From an uncultured Lachnospiraceae bacterium (GTDB taxonomy: Bacteria; Bacillota; Clostridia; Lachnospirales; Lachnospiraceae), in contig CANRZW010000015.1 of NCBI GenBank assembly GCA_947644545.1, forward strand, positions 19,242-83,241: 64,000 nt of DNA. The letters are read 5' to 3'. The position numbers were made by a program, and so were the translations under genes. The notes beneath the pieces are model-generated. The model saw only the letters and a program-made list of their open reading frames with translations. It ran no database searches and had not been told where the DNA came from. The stretch's first letter is position 1, and each line of letters starts with the position of its first letter. Below are positions 9,689-18,874 of the stretch, piece after piece.

Positions 9689-11589
9689 TGCCGGGACCGA
9701 TGAGAGGCAGAATGGACGGACATAAGAAGATAGAGAATCCGGGTAAAATCTTTAAGAGATTGATGAAATATGTGATGAAAAGTTACGGGCTGCATCTGGT
9801 TATTGTGGCAGCGCTGATCCTGATCAGCGTGTTGGCTAATGTGCAGGGGACGATGTTTATTCAGAGCCTGATCGACGACTATATCCAGCCCATGCTGACG
9901 ACGGAGGTGGCGGATTATCAGCCGCTGGCAATGGCGATCCTGCGGGTAGCGGGCTTCTATGCCATCGGCGTGGCGGCAGCCTATATTTATAACCGGCTCA
10001 TGATCAATGTGACGCAGGGGGTTCTGCGGAATCTGAGAAATGATCTGTTCTCCCATATGGAGACGCTGCCCATCAAATATTTTGATACCCATTCTCATGG
10101 GGATATCATGTCCATCTATACCAATGATACGGAGACGATCAGACAGATGGTCAGCCAGAGTATGCCGCAGGTGTTCAACAGTGCAATCACCGTTGTCAGC
10201 GTCTTTATCAGCATGGTTGTCTTAAGCGTGCCGCTGACGATTGTGACCCTTGTGATGGTGGCGGTCATGTTAGTGGTGACAGCCAAGACGGCCGGAATCA
10301 GCGGGCGGTATTTCCTGCAGCAGCAGAGAGATATCGGTAAGGTAAATGGTTTTATTGAGGAAATGATGGAAGGGCAGAAGGTGGTGAAAGTCTTCTGTCA
10401 TGAGGAGGAGAATATCCGGCAATTCCGTGAATTGAATGATAATCTCTATCACAGTGCGGATAAGGCCAATTATCTGGTCAATATCGTGGGTCCGGTGAAC
10501 ATGCAGCTTGGTAATGTGAGTTACGTTGTCTGCGCGATCGTGGGCGGCGCGCTGGCACTCTCCGGAATCACCGGCCTGTCGCTGGGATCGCTGGCCAGCT
10601 TCCTGACGTTCAACAAGAGCTTTAATATGCCGATCAACCAGATCAGCCAGCAATTGAATGCGATTGTGATGGCCATGGCCGGTGCGGAGCGTATCTTCAA
10701 GCTGTTGGATGAAGAGCCGGAGACGGATGACGGCTATGTGACGCTTGTTCATGTGAAAGAGGAGAACGGCAGACTGGCAGAGAGCAGCTCACGTACCGGG
10801 CGCTGGGCATGGCGGCATGAGCACCAGGCGGATCACTCCGTGGATTATGTGGAGCTGAAAGGTGATGTGGTGTTTGACGGCGTCGATTTTGGCTACAATG
10901 ACGAGAAGATCGTGCTGCATGACGTGGAGCTTTTTGCCACACCGGGACAGAAGATTGCCTTCGTGGGTTCTACCGGAGCCGGCAAGACCACGATCACCAA
11001 TCTGATCAACCGTTTCTATGATATTCAGGACGGTAAGATCCGCTATGACGGCATCAATGTGAATAAGATTAAGAAGGCGGACCTGCGGCGCTCTCTCGGT
11101 ATCGTGCTGCAGGACACTCATCTTTTTACAGGCACGGTTATGGATAACATTCGTTATGGTAAGTTGGACGCCACGGATGAGGAGGTCATTGCGGCGGCGA
11201 AGCTGGCCAATGCGGACGGCTTTATCAGGCATTTGCCGGAGGGGTATGACACGGTGCTGACAGGGGACGGCGCCAACTTAAGCCAGGGACAGAGACAGCT
11301 TCTGGCCATCGCCAGAGCAGCCATCGCCGATCCGCCGGTGTTGATCTTAGATGAGGCCACCAGTTCCATTGATACCAGAACGGAGCGTATCGTGCAGGAC
11401 GGTATGGATAAGCTGATGAAGGGCCGGACCACGTTTGTGATCGCCCACAGGCTTTCCACCGTCAAGAATTCCGACTGCATCATGGTGTTGGAGCAGGGAA
11501 GGATCATAGAGCGCGGCACCCACGACCAGCTGATCGAGGAACAGGGGAAATACTATCAGCTGTATACGGGGAATGCGATTGCGACGTGA
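9688..11589 (+). CDS. ABC exporter half-transporter, subunit B (canonical nucleotide site)
   Basis: GSTGAGKTT, LSQGQRQ, LILDEATSSID; ATG overlaps the stop of subunit A. Confidence 0.93.
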   Translation: MPGPMRGRMDGHKKIENPGKIFKRLMKYVMKSYGLHLVIVAALILISVLANVQGTMFIQSLIDDYIQPMLTTEVADYQPLAMAILRVAGFYAIGVAAAYIYNRLMINVTQGVLRNLRNDLFSHMETLPIKYFDTHSHGDIMSIYTNDTETIRQMVSQSMPQVFNSAITVVSVFISMVVLSVPLTIVTLVMVAVMLVVTAKTAGISGRYFLQQQRDIGKVNGFIEEMMEGQKVVKVFCHEEENIRQFRELNDNLYHSADKANYLVNIVGPVNMQLGNVSYVVCAIVGGALALSGITGLSLGSLASFLTFNKSFNMPINQISQQLNAIVMAMAGAERIFKLLDEEPETDDGYVTLVHVKEENGRLAESSSRTGRWAWRHEHQADHSVDYVELKGDVVFDGVDFGYNDEKIVLHDVELFATPGQKIAFVGSTGAGKTTITNLINRFYDIQDGKIRYDGINVNKIKKADLRRSLGIVLQDTHLFTGTVMDNIRYGKLDATDEEVIAAAKLANADGFIRHLPEGYDTVLTGDGANLSQGQRQLLAIARAAIADPPVLILDEATSSIDTRTERIVQDGMDKLMKGRTTFVIAHRLSTVKNSDCIMVLEQGRIIERGTHDQLIEEQGKYYQLYTGNAIAT

Positions 11590-11620
11590 CGGCCGGATTA
11601 CAGGCACGGAGGTTTCCTTT

Positions 11621-12697
11621 ATGAAGAAAGGTAAGAAACTTTTATTTTGGCTGTCTGCATTATTGCTGACAGCCGTGATCAGTATTCCTCTGCTGGGGAA
11701 CCTATCCGGGGAGACTTTGGTGCAGGCTTCAGGCCGGCAGGGGAAGAAGGGGGCACAGGCGACAGAGCTCACGGTTCATTATCTGGATGTCGGGCAGGGA
11801 GATTGTATCCTGGTGGAGTGCGACGGCGAAGCTATGCTGATTGACGCCGGGGACAACGACCAGGGTACGAAGATCCAGAACTATCTCATGAAGCAGGGTG
11901 TGAAGGAACTGAAATATGCCGTGGGCACCCACCCGGATGCGGACCATATCGGCGGTCTGGATGTGATCCTCTATAAATTTGACTGCGGTAAGGTGATGAT
12001 GCCGGATATGACAAAGGATACCGCGGCCTACCGGGATGTAGTGGACACGATGAAACAGCGGGGGTATCAGAACAGCTTGCCGGAGCCAGGAGACAGTTTC
12101 AGACTTGGCAGCGCCGTGTGTACGGTATTAGGGCCGGTGGACAGCTATGAAGATGCCAACAATAACTCGATCGTGTTGAAGATCGAACATGGAGACAACA
12201 GTTTCCTCTTTATGGGAGATGCGGAGGAGGCGGCGGAAGCCGATCTTATAGAAAGCGGCAGGGATATGGCGGCAGATGTGCTGAAAGTGGGACATCACGG
12301 CAGCCATTCCTCGTCTTCTAAGGAGTTCCTGGAGGCGGCGGATCCGTCCTATGCGGTGATCAGCTGTGGGGAGGACAACAGTTATGGGCATCCCCATGCG
12401 GAAACCCTCAACAATCTGCGGGCCATGGGCGTGGAGGTGTTTCGGAGCGATGAGCAGGGCACGATCCTGGCGGTATCCGACGGCAGCAAGATCACATGGA
12501 ACAGTGCACCTTCCGACAGCTGGAAGGCAGGGGAAGCGTCGGCTGCAGGCAGTTATATAGGGAATAAGAATAACGGTAAGCTGCACAGGGCCGGCTGTAA
12601 TTCTCTTCCCATGGAGAAAAACCAGGTGTTATTTTCTACCAGGGAAGAGGCCGTGACAGCCGGTTATGATGACCCGTGTAAGAGATGTAATCCGTAG
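11621..12697 (+). CDS. Secreted ComEC/Rec2-like MBL-fold hydrolase with C-terminal Cys-containing tail
   Basis: 'HYLDVGQGDCILVE', 'THPDADHIGG', 'VGHHGSHSSSS'; N-terminal signal; tail 'LHRAGCNSL...DPCKRCNP'. Confidence 0.88.
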   Translation: MKKGKKLLFWLSALLLTAVISIPLLGNLSGETLVQASGRQGKKGAQATELTVHYLDVGQGDCILVECDGEAMLIDAGDNDQGTKIQNYLMKQGVKELKYAVGTHPDADHIGGLDVILYKFDCGKVMMPDMTKDTAAYRDVVDTMKQRGYQNSLPEPGDSFRLGSAVCTVLGPVDSYEDANNNSIVLKIEHGDNSFLFMGDAEEAAEADLIESGRDMAADVLKVGHHGSHSSSSKEFLEAADPSYAVISCGEDNSYGHPHAETLNNLRAMGVEVFRSDEQGTILAVSDGSKITWNSAPSDSWKAGEASAAGSYIGNKNNGKLHRAGCNSLPMEKNQVLFSTREEAVTAGYDDPCKRCNP

Positions 12698-12711
12698 AGT
12701 CTGCCAGGTTC

Positions 12712-13968
12712 TTACATGGATCTGCGGCAGTAAGTCCTCACGGTCAGCCAGAGAAAGAGCGGAATCTCCAGCGCCGGAACGGCGAGCAGCAGCCAGGGCG
12801 TCCACACCGAGAGCGGGCCGGCTTTCAGAAATTCAAAGTCGGTCAGGGCATACAGGAAGGCGTTGTTGCCGCCAAGAGCACCGGAAGGCAGCAGGACCCG
12901 CAGATAGGACCCGAGTATGCCGCCGATCAGCATATAGAAAAGCGTCGGCAGGAGTGCGAAGGCGATGGTCAGTCCGGTAGCGATCGTGGTATTCCTGCAC
13001 GCGGCGGACAGGAAGAGCGTGAAGCAGATGCTGGCAAGCAATGTGATGAATCCGCTCAGCATGATAAGATTCTGCAGCTCTCCTACATTCAGATCAAGCA
13101 GGCTAACCACGGAAAACAGGATCTGCATGGAGGTCTGTCGGCATTCCCAGCCAAACAGGCTGTTGGAGATGATCTGGAAGAGGAACATGCAGGGGATAAA
13201 AGCAGCGATCCCGATGCTCAGGGCAGCGAGGATCTTGACGAGCGCAAGCCTTTTTCTGCCATGTCTTGTGCTGCGCAGGATATCGTCTGCTCCGGTCTGG
13301 TATTCACAGCAGAAAAGAGGGGCGGTGATCATCATGCACAGAAACATAAGCAGGAAAAGATACATGCCTTCGTATTCGGTCATGTTGCTGCCATAGCCGG
13401 GATAGTAGTAAAATGGCATCTTTACCTTTTCATACATCCGTACGGCGGTCCGCTGTGCCTGGGGATTGTCTTTCTGTTCCATCCGCATCAGGTCGGCGAT
13501 ATGACTCTGGCAGCGGTCATAGAAGGCCAGGGCATCTTCGGCGGAGATATCCGTATATTCCGGGGCCAGTCCGCTGACCGGATCTGCCATGGCTTCATGC
13601 AGCCTTTGCAGCAGAGGCCGCCAGGGATAGATTTCCTGTACTTTCAGGGTCAGAGGGAAGTCCTCGTTATAGAAATCACCGTAGATCTCCAGATTTTTGT
13701 GGTAGTAAGAGAGTCCCTCGGCCAGTTTCTGCGGGGTTACTTCTCCGGCGGAGGGCGCTTCCATCTGCTTCTTCCGGGCAAGCGCTTCCGGTCCTTCTAT
13801 CGTGATCTTTCTTCCGTTTTCTTCATAGGTATAGCGTTCATAAGTGACCGGTACCCAGGCCATGAAAGCTGACAGCGCCAGCGTTGCCGCCAGAAACAGA
13901 AGGGTGCTGCGGGTTCTTAGAATACGTTTCATTTCTTGTCTGTATAATTTCCACATAGTTTTCTCCAT
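12712..13968 (-). CDS. ABC-2 type transporter permease
   Basis: Hydrophobic protein downstream of an ABC ATPase on the same strand. Confidence 0.75.
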   Translation of the reverse strand: MEKTMWKLYRQEMKRILRTRSTLLFLAATLALSAFMAWVPVTYERYTYEENGRKITIEGPEALARKKQMEAPSAGEVTPQKLAEGLSYYHKNLEIYGDFYNEDFPLTLKVQEIYPWRPLLQRLHEAMADPVSGLAPEYTDISAEDALAFYDRCQSHIADLMRMEQKDNPQAQRTAVRMYEKVKMPFYYYPGYGSNMTEYEGMYLFLLMFLCMMITAPLFCCEYQTGADDILRSTRHGRKRLALVKILAALSIGIAAFIPCMFLFQIISNSLFGWECRQTSMQILFSVVSLLDLNVGELQNLIMLSGFITLLASICFTLFLSAACRNTTIATGLTIAFALLPTLFYMLIGGILGSYLRVLLPSGALGGNNAFLYALTDFEFLKAGPLSVWTPWLLLAVPALEIPLFLWLTVRTYCRRSM

Positions 13969-14072
13969 TAAAAATTTTAATTTTCAATCTTGCTATCCTT
14001 TCATAGTACTGTCCTTGTCATCTGCCCTTGCCAGGGGAAGCTGCGTATGTCTTTGGAAATTGTGTTCTCGTT

Positions 14073-14092
14073 CTCAGCGTAAAGCGCTTCGG
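14073..14092. repeat. Copy 1 of dispersed hairpin motif CTCAGCGTAAARCGCTTCGG
   Basis: Matches 42497-42516 with one mismatch; AGCG/CGCT stem. Confidence 0.6.
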
Positions 14093-14130
14093 CGTGGAGG
14101 TAAAGATGACTTGGAGAGATTCAGGCCGCG

Positions 14131-15009
14131 TTACCGCCTGGGAAACAGTTCCAGATACAGGTCTTCCAGACGGGGCTCCTGCGGCCTTGCCTGGGGGATA
14201 TCGTCCGGATTTCCCAGATAGCGGAGGGAAACGCTGCCGTCGGCTTCATTGCGCACATTGACTACCTGGACTTTCTGTTCCCAGCGGCTTAAGTCATGAG
14301 GATTGATGGCGGCCTCGAAGACCTTTCCCTCCATCTGTACCACCAGTTCCTGTGTCGAGCCGGTCTGCAGGATGGAGCCGTTCTTCATGATCGCGTTTCT
14401 GGTCGCGATATATTCGATATCGGACACGATATGGGTGGAGATCAGGACGATCCTGTTGTGGGCAAATTCTGACAGCAGATTACGAAAACGGACGCGTTCG
14501 CCAGGATCCAGGCCGCTGGTAGGCTCATCGAGCACAAGAAATTCGGGATCGTTTAAAAGCGCCTGTCCAATGCCGACACGCCGCTTCATGCCGCCGGAAA
14601 GCCTGGTGATTCTTTTCCTGCGCACCTCTTCCAGTGACAGACGGGTTAACAGCTCGTCAATCTTTAGGCGTGCCTGTTTGTCGGTCAGACCTTTCAGGGC
14701 AGCGATATATTCCAGATACTGCTGTACGGTAAATTCCGGATAGAAGCCGAACTCCTGGGGCAGATAGCCGATCACATCCCGGTAGGCGTCGCCCAGATCG
14801 TCAATCGATACGCCGTCATAGCAGATCCGGCCGCAGGTGGGCTTCATGATACCGCAGATCATGCGCATTAAAGTAGTCTTGCCGGAACCGTTAGCGCCCA
14901 GCAGCCCCCATACACCGGGCCCAAGCTGCAGGCTGATGTCGTCTACGGCCGTCTTCCTGTTCTTTCTTTCTTTGAATTGTTTGGATACATGTTCCAATGT
15001 GAGTTCCAT
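14131..15009 (-). CDS. ABC transporter ATP-binding protein
   Basis: GANGSGKTTLMR, LSGGMKRRVGIGQAL, LVLDEPTSGLDP. Confidence 0.93.
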   Translation of the reverse strand: MELTLEHVSKQFKERKNRKTAVDDISLQLGPGVWGLLGANGSGKTTLMRMICGIMKPTCGRICYDGVSIDDLGDAYRDVIGYLPQEFGFYPEFTVQQYLEYIAALKGLTDKQARLKIDELLTRLSLEEVRRKRITRLSGGMKRRVGIGQALLNDPEFLVLDEPTSGLDPGERVRFRNLLSEFAHNRIVLISTHIVSDIEYIATRNAIMKNGSILQTGSTQELVVQMEGKVFEAAINPHDLSRWEQKVQVVNVRNEADGSVSLRYLGNPDDIPQARPQEPRLEDLYLELFPRR

Positions 15010-15088
15010 AAATACCTCCTGTTATGTTATATTACGTCATGCGCTATATTGCGCTAGCTTCTGTTGAAGATAATGCTGCGTTCTGCGT

Positions 15089-15862
15089 TCAGAACATCGT
15101 TTCCGTGCAGCCTGTGATCCACAGCTTTCTGTATTCGTGGCACAGAATGCCAAGGCAGAGCAGGGCGTACAGACACCAGAACAAGGGCCTGCCATGCAAA
15201 GAAGCATGCCTGTACCAGTCCAGGATCCGGCTCATCAATAGAGTCGTGGCGGCGGCCAGCAGAACGGCCCGTCGTTCAAATCCGGACGGCGTTGTGCGGA
15301 TCCACAGCATCAGGCAGGTGGCGGTGGTGGTCAGAAACGGGATCACGAGAGAAATAAATATGACTGAACCGGTCAAACCATATTGCCATACGATGACTGC
15401 CAGCACGGTCAGCATTGTCAGATCTCCGATTCCGATAAAAAGAAGCTGTGCGGCCAAACTTCCCCTGACGGAGAAGCGGGTTGACTGCTCCAGTTCCAGC
15501 ATCCGGTATCGGGAGGATCTTCTAAGAAGCGGAACGGCGCTCAGGACTACGATTCCGCTGCAATAGCAGAGAAATTTCGGCAGGGTGTCGGCAAACCACT
15601 CCAGGGCGGTATCTTTGTACAGACAGAAGAAAGCGGTACAGAGTGCAGCCAGTACCATGCCCTGTAAGAACCAGATCTTCCAGACGAAAAATCCAAGCTG
15701 TTTCCGGATCAGACCGCCGAGGGAGAGGGAAGAACTGCGCCTGGCAGCAGCATCGGCGCACAGAGAAATCCGGGCGCGCCTTTTGGTGTCCTCCATATGG
15801 GGACCGTAGGCTATGTTTCTTTCCACCGCGAGAAAGGTGTTCCATTGTTCCGTGTTTTTCAT
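15089..15862 (-). CDS. Membrane protein, possible anti-sigma/ABC accessory protein
   Basis: Several TM segments; sits between sigma factor and ABC genes. Confidence 0.55.
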   Translation of the reverse strand: MKNTEQWNTFLAVERNIAYGPHMEDTKRRARISLCADAAARRSSSLSLGGLIRKQLGFFVWKIWFLQGMVLAALCTAFFCLYKDTALEWFADTLPKFLCYCSGIVVLSAVPLLRRSSRYRMLELEQSTRFSVRGSLAAQLLFIGIGDLTMLTVLAVIVWQYGLTGSVIFISLVIPFLTTTATCLMLWIRTTPSGFERRAVLLAAATTLLMSRILDWYRHASLHGRPLFWCLYALLCLGILCHEYRKLWITGCTETMF

Positions 15863-15912
15863 AAAATCTCCATTCTGCCGGGTGCTTTGCGGCGGTGTTA
15901 TGGTTAGTGAAA

Positions 15913-16434
15913 TCAATCTTCCAGATATGTCCGCATCTTTTTCACTGCTCTGCTGAGTTTCGTCTGCACGGTGCGCAGCGGTTGTCCGGTAACGGCGGCG
16001 ATTTCCCGCAGGGTCAGTTCTTGTCCATAGCGCAGCAGGATCAGTTCCCGCTGGTCATCTTGCAGTTTGGTAAAGACTGTGGCCAGAAGCTGTCGGTCCT
16101 CGGCCGCCTGGTAACCGGATTCCGTACGGCAGATAACGTGGTTTGGTTCCTCGGGAAACGGTTCCGACGGCAGAAGGCGCCGCCGGAGGTCAGTGCAGGT
16201 ATTGGCAGCGATCCGGTAGAGGAAGGCTTTGAACTGCCCTCTGTGTTCATAGCGGCCGATAAACCGCACCAGTTTCAGGAAGGTTTCCTGGGCTGCATCC
16301 TGCGCACTCTCCGCATCCGGCATATGCCACAGGCAATAGCGGAGAATGGCAGGGTAATACAGTTCAATCAGTTCGTCCAGACATTCCTGTCTGCCCTTTT
16401 GAATCTGTCTGATCAGTTCCTCTTCGCGTGTCAA
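15913..16434 (-). CDS. RNA polymerase sigma-70 family (ECF-type) sigma factor
   Basis: Region 2 'AQDAAQETFLKLVRFI' and region 4 'ELILLRYGQELTLREIAAVTGQPLRTVQTKLSRAVKKMR'. Confidence 0.92.
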   Translation of the reverse strand: MTREEELIRQIQKGRQECLDELIELYYPAILRYCLWHMPDAESAQDAAQETFLKLVRFIGRYEHRGQFKAFLYRIAANTCTDLRRRLLPSEPFPEEPNHVICRTESGYQAAEDRQLLATVFTKLQDDQRELILLRYGQELTLREIAAVTGQPLRTVQTKLSRAVKKMRTYLED

Positions 16435-16589
16435 AGTGATATCCTGCCTTCCTGTGGTCTGTATTGAGATCTTACCTGCTGCACCGACCGGGGTGTTTTC
16501 CTGGTCTTTGCTTATTATAACGTGGGGCTGACGGCATATGATTCAGAAAGGTGAAAATTTTGTTCGCGAGAGCTTTTTGGTATTTGGAA

Positions 16590-16618
16590 TTGAAATCTTT
16601 CTTAATTAATAGTAAAAT
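16590..16618 (+). promoter_or_regulatory. Putative sigma-A promoter
   Basis: TTGAAA-17 nt-TAAAAT upstream of the MFS gene. Confidence 0.6.
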
Positions 16619-16660
16619 AGATAAAAGATTTTAAAGACGAAAGAGAGGATAGAGTTCAAC

Positions 16661-17965
16661 ATGAAAAAGAATCAAAACAAATGGATCTGTGCCGCGATCC
16701 CGGCGCTTCTGCTCCATTGCAGTATCGGTACGGTTTACTGCTGGTCGATCTTCAGTCAGGAGATAGCGGATTACATCGGGTTCTCCAAGGGCGCGACGGA
16801 ATGGGCATTCAGTTTCGCGATCTTCTTCCTGGGCATGTCGGCGGCATTCCTGGGTAATGTGGTGGAGAAAGACATCCACAAGTCATCCCTGATCGCTGCG
16901 ATCTGTTTCGCGGCAGGTATGGCAGGTACCGGATTTTTCATCTATTACGGTGGACAGCATCAGCAGAGTCCGCTGGCGCTTATCGGTATCTACATATGTT
17001 ACGGTTTTATTATGGGTATCGGTCTTGGAACCGGTTACCTGTCTCCGGTTAAGACGCTTATGCTCTGGTTTGAGGACAGGAAGGGTCTTGCGACCGGACT
17101 GGCAGTGGCAGGTTTTGGTGCGGCGAAGGCGATTGCCAGCCCCATCATGCAGGCTATGCTGGAGAACCTGGGAGAGGGCGGTATCTATAAGATGTTCCTG
17201 ATCCTGGCTGTGGTATACTTTGTGATGATGTTCACGGGCCATATCTTATTAAAGAAACCTGCAGGCTGGCATGAGCCGCAGAAGAAGGAGAAGGGTCAGA
17301 GCATCATGGCTGTGATCAAGACCAGACCGGTAGCCAACTATATCGGTATCTGGCTGATGTTTTATATCAATATTACCTGCGGTCTGGCATTGATTTCACA
17401 GGAGAAGATGATCGTGAAATGTATCGGACTGGCAGGCGCGGTCGGCGTGATCTCTACGGTTTCCGCAGTCTTCAATGCGGGCGGACGTCTTGGATTCTCC
17501 GCCTGGGCAGATACTATGAAGGACAGAAATACCATCTACAAGCTGATCTTCGTGCTTTCCATCATCTTTACCGCACTGGTAATGGTGACAGGCGGTATCA
17601 GGAACGGACAGGGCAACATGCTTCTGGTAGTGCTTGTACTGGGATTGATCTTCGTGGTCAACGCAGGTTACGGCGGCGGTTTCTCGAATGTGCCGACCCT
17701 GCTCTCTGATCATTACGGCATGGGCAGCATCAGTGCACTGCACGGTATCACGCTTTCGGCGTGGGCTTTTGCAGGACTTACCGGTAACCAGGTGGCGAAC
17801 CTGATCGTGAACAGCACGGGTGAATTTATGCAGGATTCTCACGGCAACAGCATCAATCCGGTTGGGTATCAGAACGTGCTGTATCTGACGATCGTGCTCT
17901 ACATCGTGGCGCTGCTGATCAGTTTATTTATGGTACGGCCGTTAAATAAGGACGCGAAGAAGTAA
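16661..17965 (+). CDS. OFA-family MFS transporter (oxalate/formate antiporter-like)
   Basis: 12-TM MFS with 'HCSIGTVYCWSIFSQEI' and 'LSPVKTLMLWFEDRKGLATGLAVAGFG'. Confidence 0.85.
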   Translation: MKKNQNKWICAAIPALLLHCSIGTVYCWSIFSQEIADYIGFSKGATEWAFSFAIFFLGMSAAFLGNVVEKDIHKSSLIAAICFAAGMAGTGFFIYYGGQHQQSPLALIGIYICYGFIMGIGLGTGYLSPVKTLMLWFEDRKGLATGLAVAGFGAAKAIASPIMQAMLENLGEGGIYKMFLILAVVYFVMMFTGHILLKKPAGWHEPQKKEKGQSIMAVIKTRPVANYIGIWLMFYINITCGLALISQEKMIVKCIGLAGAVGVISTVSAVFNAGGRLGFSAWADTMKDRNTIYKLIFVLSIIFTALVMVTGGIRNGQGNMLLVVLVLGLIFVVNAGYGGGFSNVPTLLSDHYGMGSISALHGITLSAWAFAGLTGNQVANLIVNSTGEFMQDSHGNSINPVGYQNVLYLTIVLYIVALLISLFMVRPLNKDAKK

Positions 17966-18030
17966 GGAAGCAGCAGGCAGAATCATAGTGACAGTAAGTT
18001 CATAATAATTAAGAAATAAGTGGAAAATCG

Positions 18031-18075
18031 CTCCATGGCTGATCGCTGAATCGTGCCGTGGAGTGGTTTTTTGCA
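18031..18075 (+). terminator. Rho-independent terminator
   Basis: GCTCCATGGC...GCCGTGGAGT followed by GGTTTTTT. Confidence 0.7.
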
Positions 18076-18078
18076 TTC

Positions 18079-18107
18079 TTGACCAATCGGGGATAAAGTA
18101 CTATGAT
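18079..18107 (+). promoter_or_regulatory. Putative promoter of the cobalamin riboswitch transcript
   Basis: TTGACC-17 nt-TATGAT immediately upstream of the riboswitch. Confidence 0.65.
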
Positions 18108-18114
18108 AAGGAAG

Positions 18115-18310
18115 AATCTGTTCGGGGAAACAGGTGGGAATCCTGTACGAGCCCGTCGCCGTGAGACACGCGAGCGTAAATAGTATCTGCCTGACCGGAG
18201 GCCACGAACCGGGACAAGCCATTGAAGAAGAGCGGCTGCGCTCCTTCGAGAAGGCCGGCAGCATATCTGTGTCAAGTCGAAATATCCGGACAGAGGAAAT
18301 TCTCCATTAC
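18115..18310 (+). promoter_or_regulatory. Cobalamin riboswitch
   Basis: Conserved core 'GGGAAACAGGTGGGAATCCTGTACGAGCCCGTCGCCGTGA', then 'AGCCATTG...GAGAAGGC', then B12-box-like 'AAGTCGAAATATCCGGACAG'. Confidence 0.88.
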
Positions 18311-18409
18311 CGTAATATCGGTACGACCGCGAGGTCCGGTCAGAAGGGGAAGAATCCAGCCGGGAAGAACAGAGGTTTTCCGGCATCATAAAACAAAGGA
18401 GAGAAGAAC

Positions 18410-18874
18410 ATGCAGATGAAACACAACAGGAAAGTATTGACGTGCATCCTTTGTATGGCGCTTATTGTGGCTATGGCGTTTAGTACAGTTGGTTGTAATG
18501 GCAGTAAGAATGGTGAGGCGGCATCCGGCGCGGAAGGTACGGAGGCTGGTGCAGACGTGCAGCGGGAAGGCGGCGAGCTGGGAGAAGGCAGTATGGAATT
18601 TGCCCTGACGGTGACAGACAAGGACGGCAATGAGACTCGATTTCAGATCCACACGGATAAGAAGACCGTGGGAGAAGCGCTGCAGGAGCTTAACCTGATC
18701 GACGGTGAAGAAGGGGAGTACGGTCTTTTCGTGAAAACGGTGAACGGTATTACCGCTGATTATGATACGGACGGCGTCTACTGGGCCTTCTATGTCAACG
18801 ATGAGTATGCGACATCGGGGGTTGATGTTACGGAGATTACAGAAGGGGACAGCTATGCCCTTAAAGTGGAGTAA
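18410..18874 (+). CDS. DUF4430 (transcobalamin C-terminal-like) lipoprotein
   Basis: Lipobox 'FSTVGC'; 'VGEALQELNLI...GLFVKTVNGITADYDTDGVYWAFYVNDEYATSGVDVTEITEGDSYALKVE'. Confidence 0.87.
   Translation: MQMKHNRKVLTCILCMALIVAMAFSTVGCNGSKNGEAASGAEGTEAGADVQREGGELGEGSMEFALTVTDKDGNETRFQIHTDKKTVGEALQELNLIDGEEGEYGLFVKTVNGITADYDTDGVYWAFYVNDEYATSGVDVTEITEGDSYALKVE

Noticed and set aside
18090-18107. AGTACTATGA as a dispersed repeat (also near 7729 and on the minus strand near 14005)
   Set aside because: Best explained as a promoter -10 region in the 18.1-kb copy; similarity of the others is too short.
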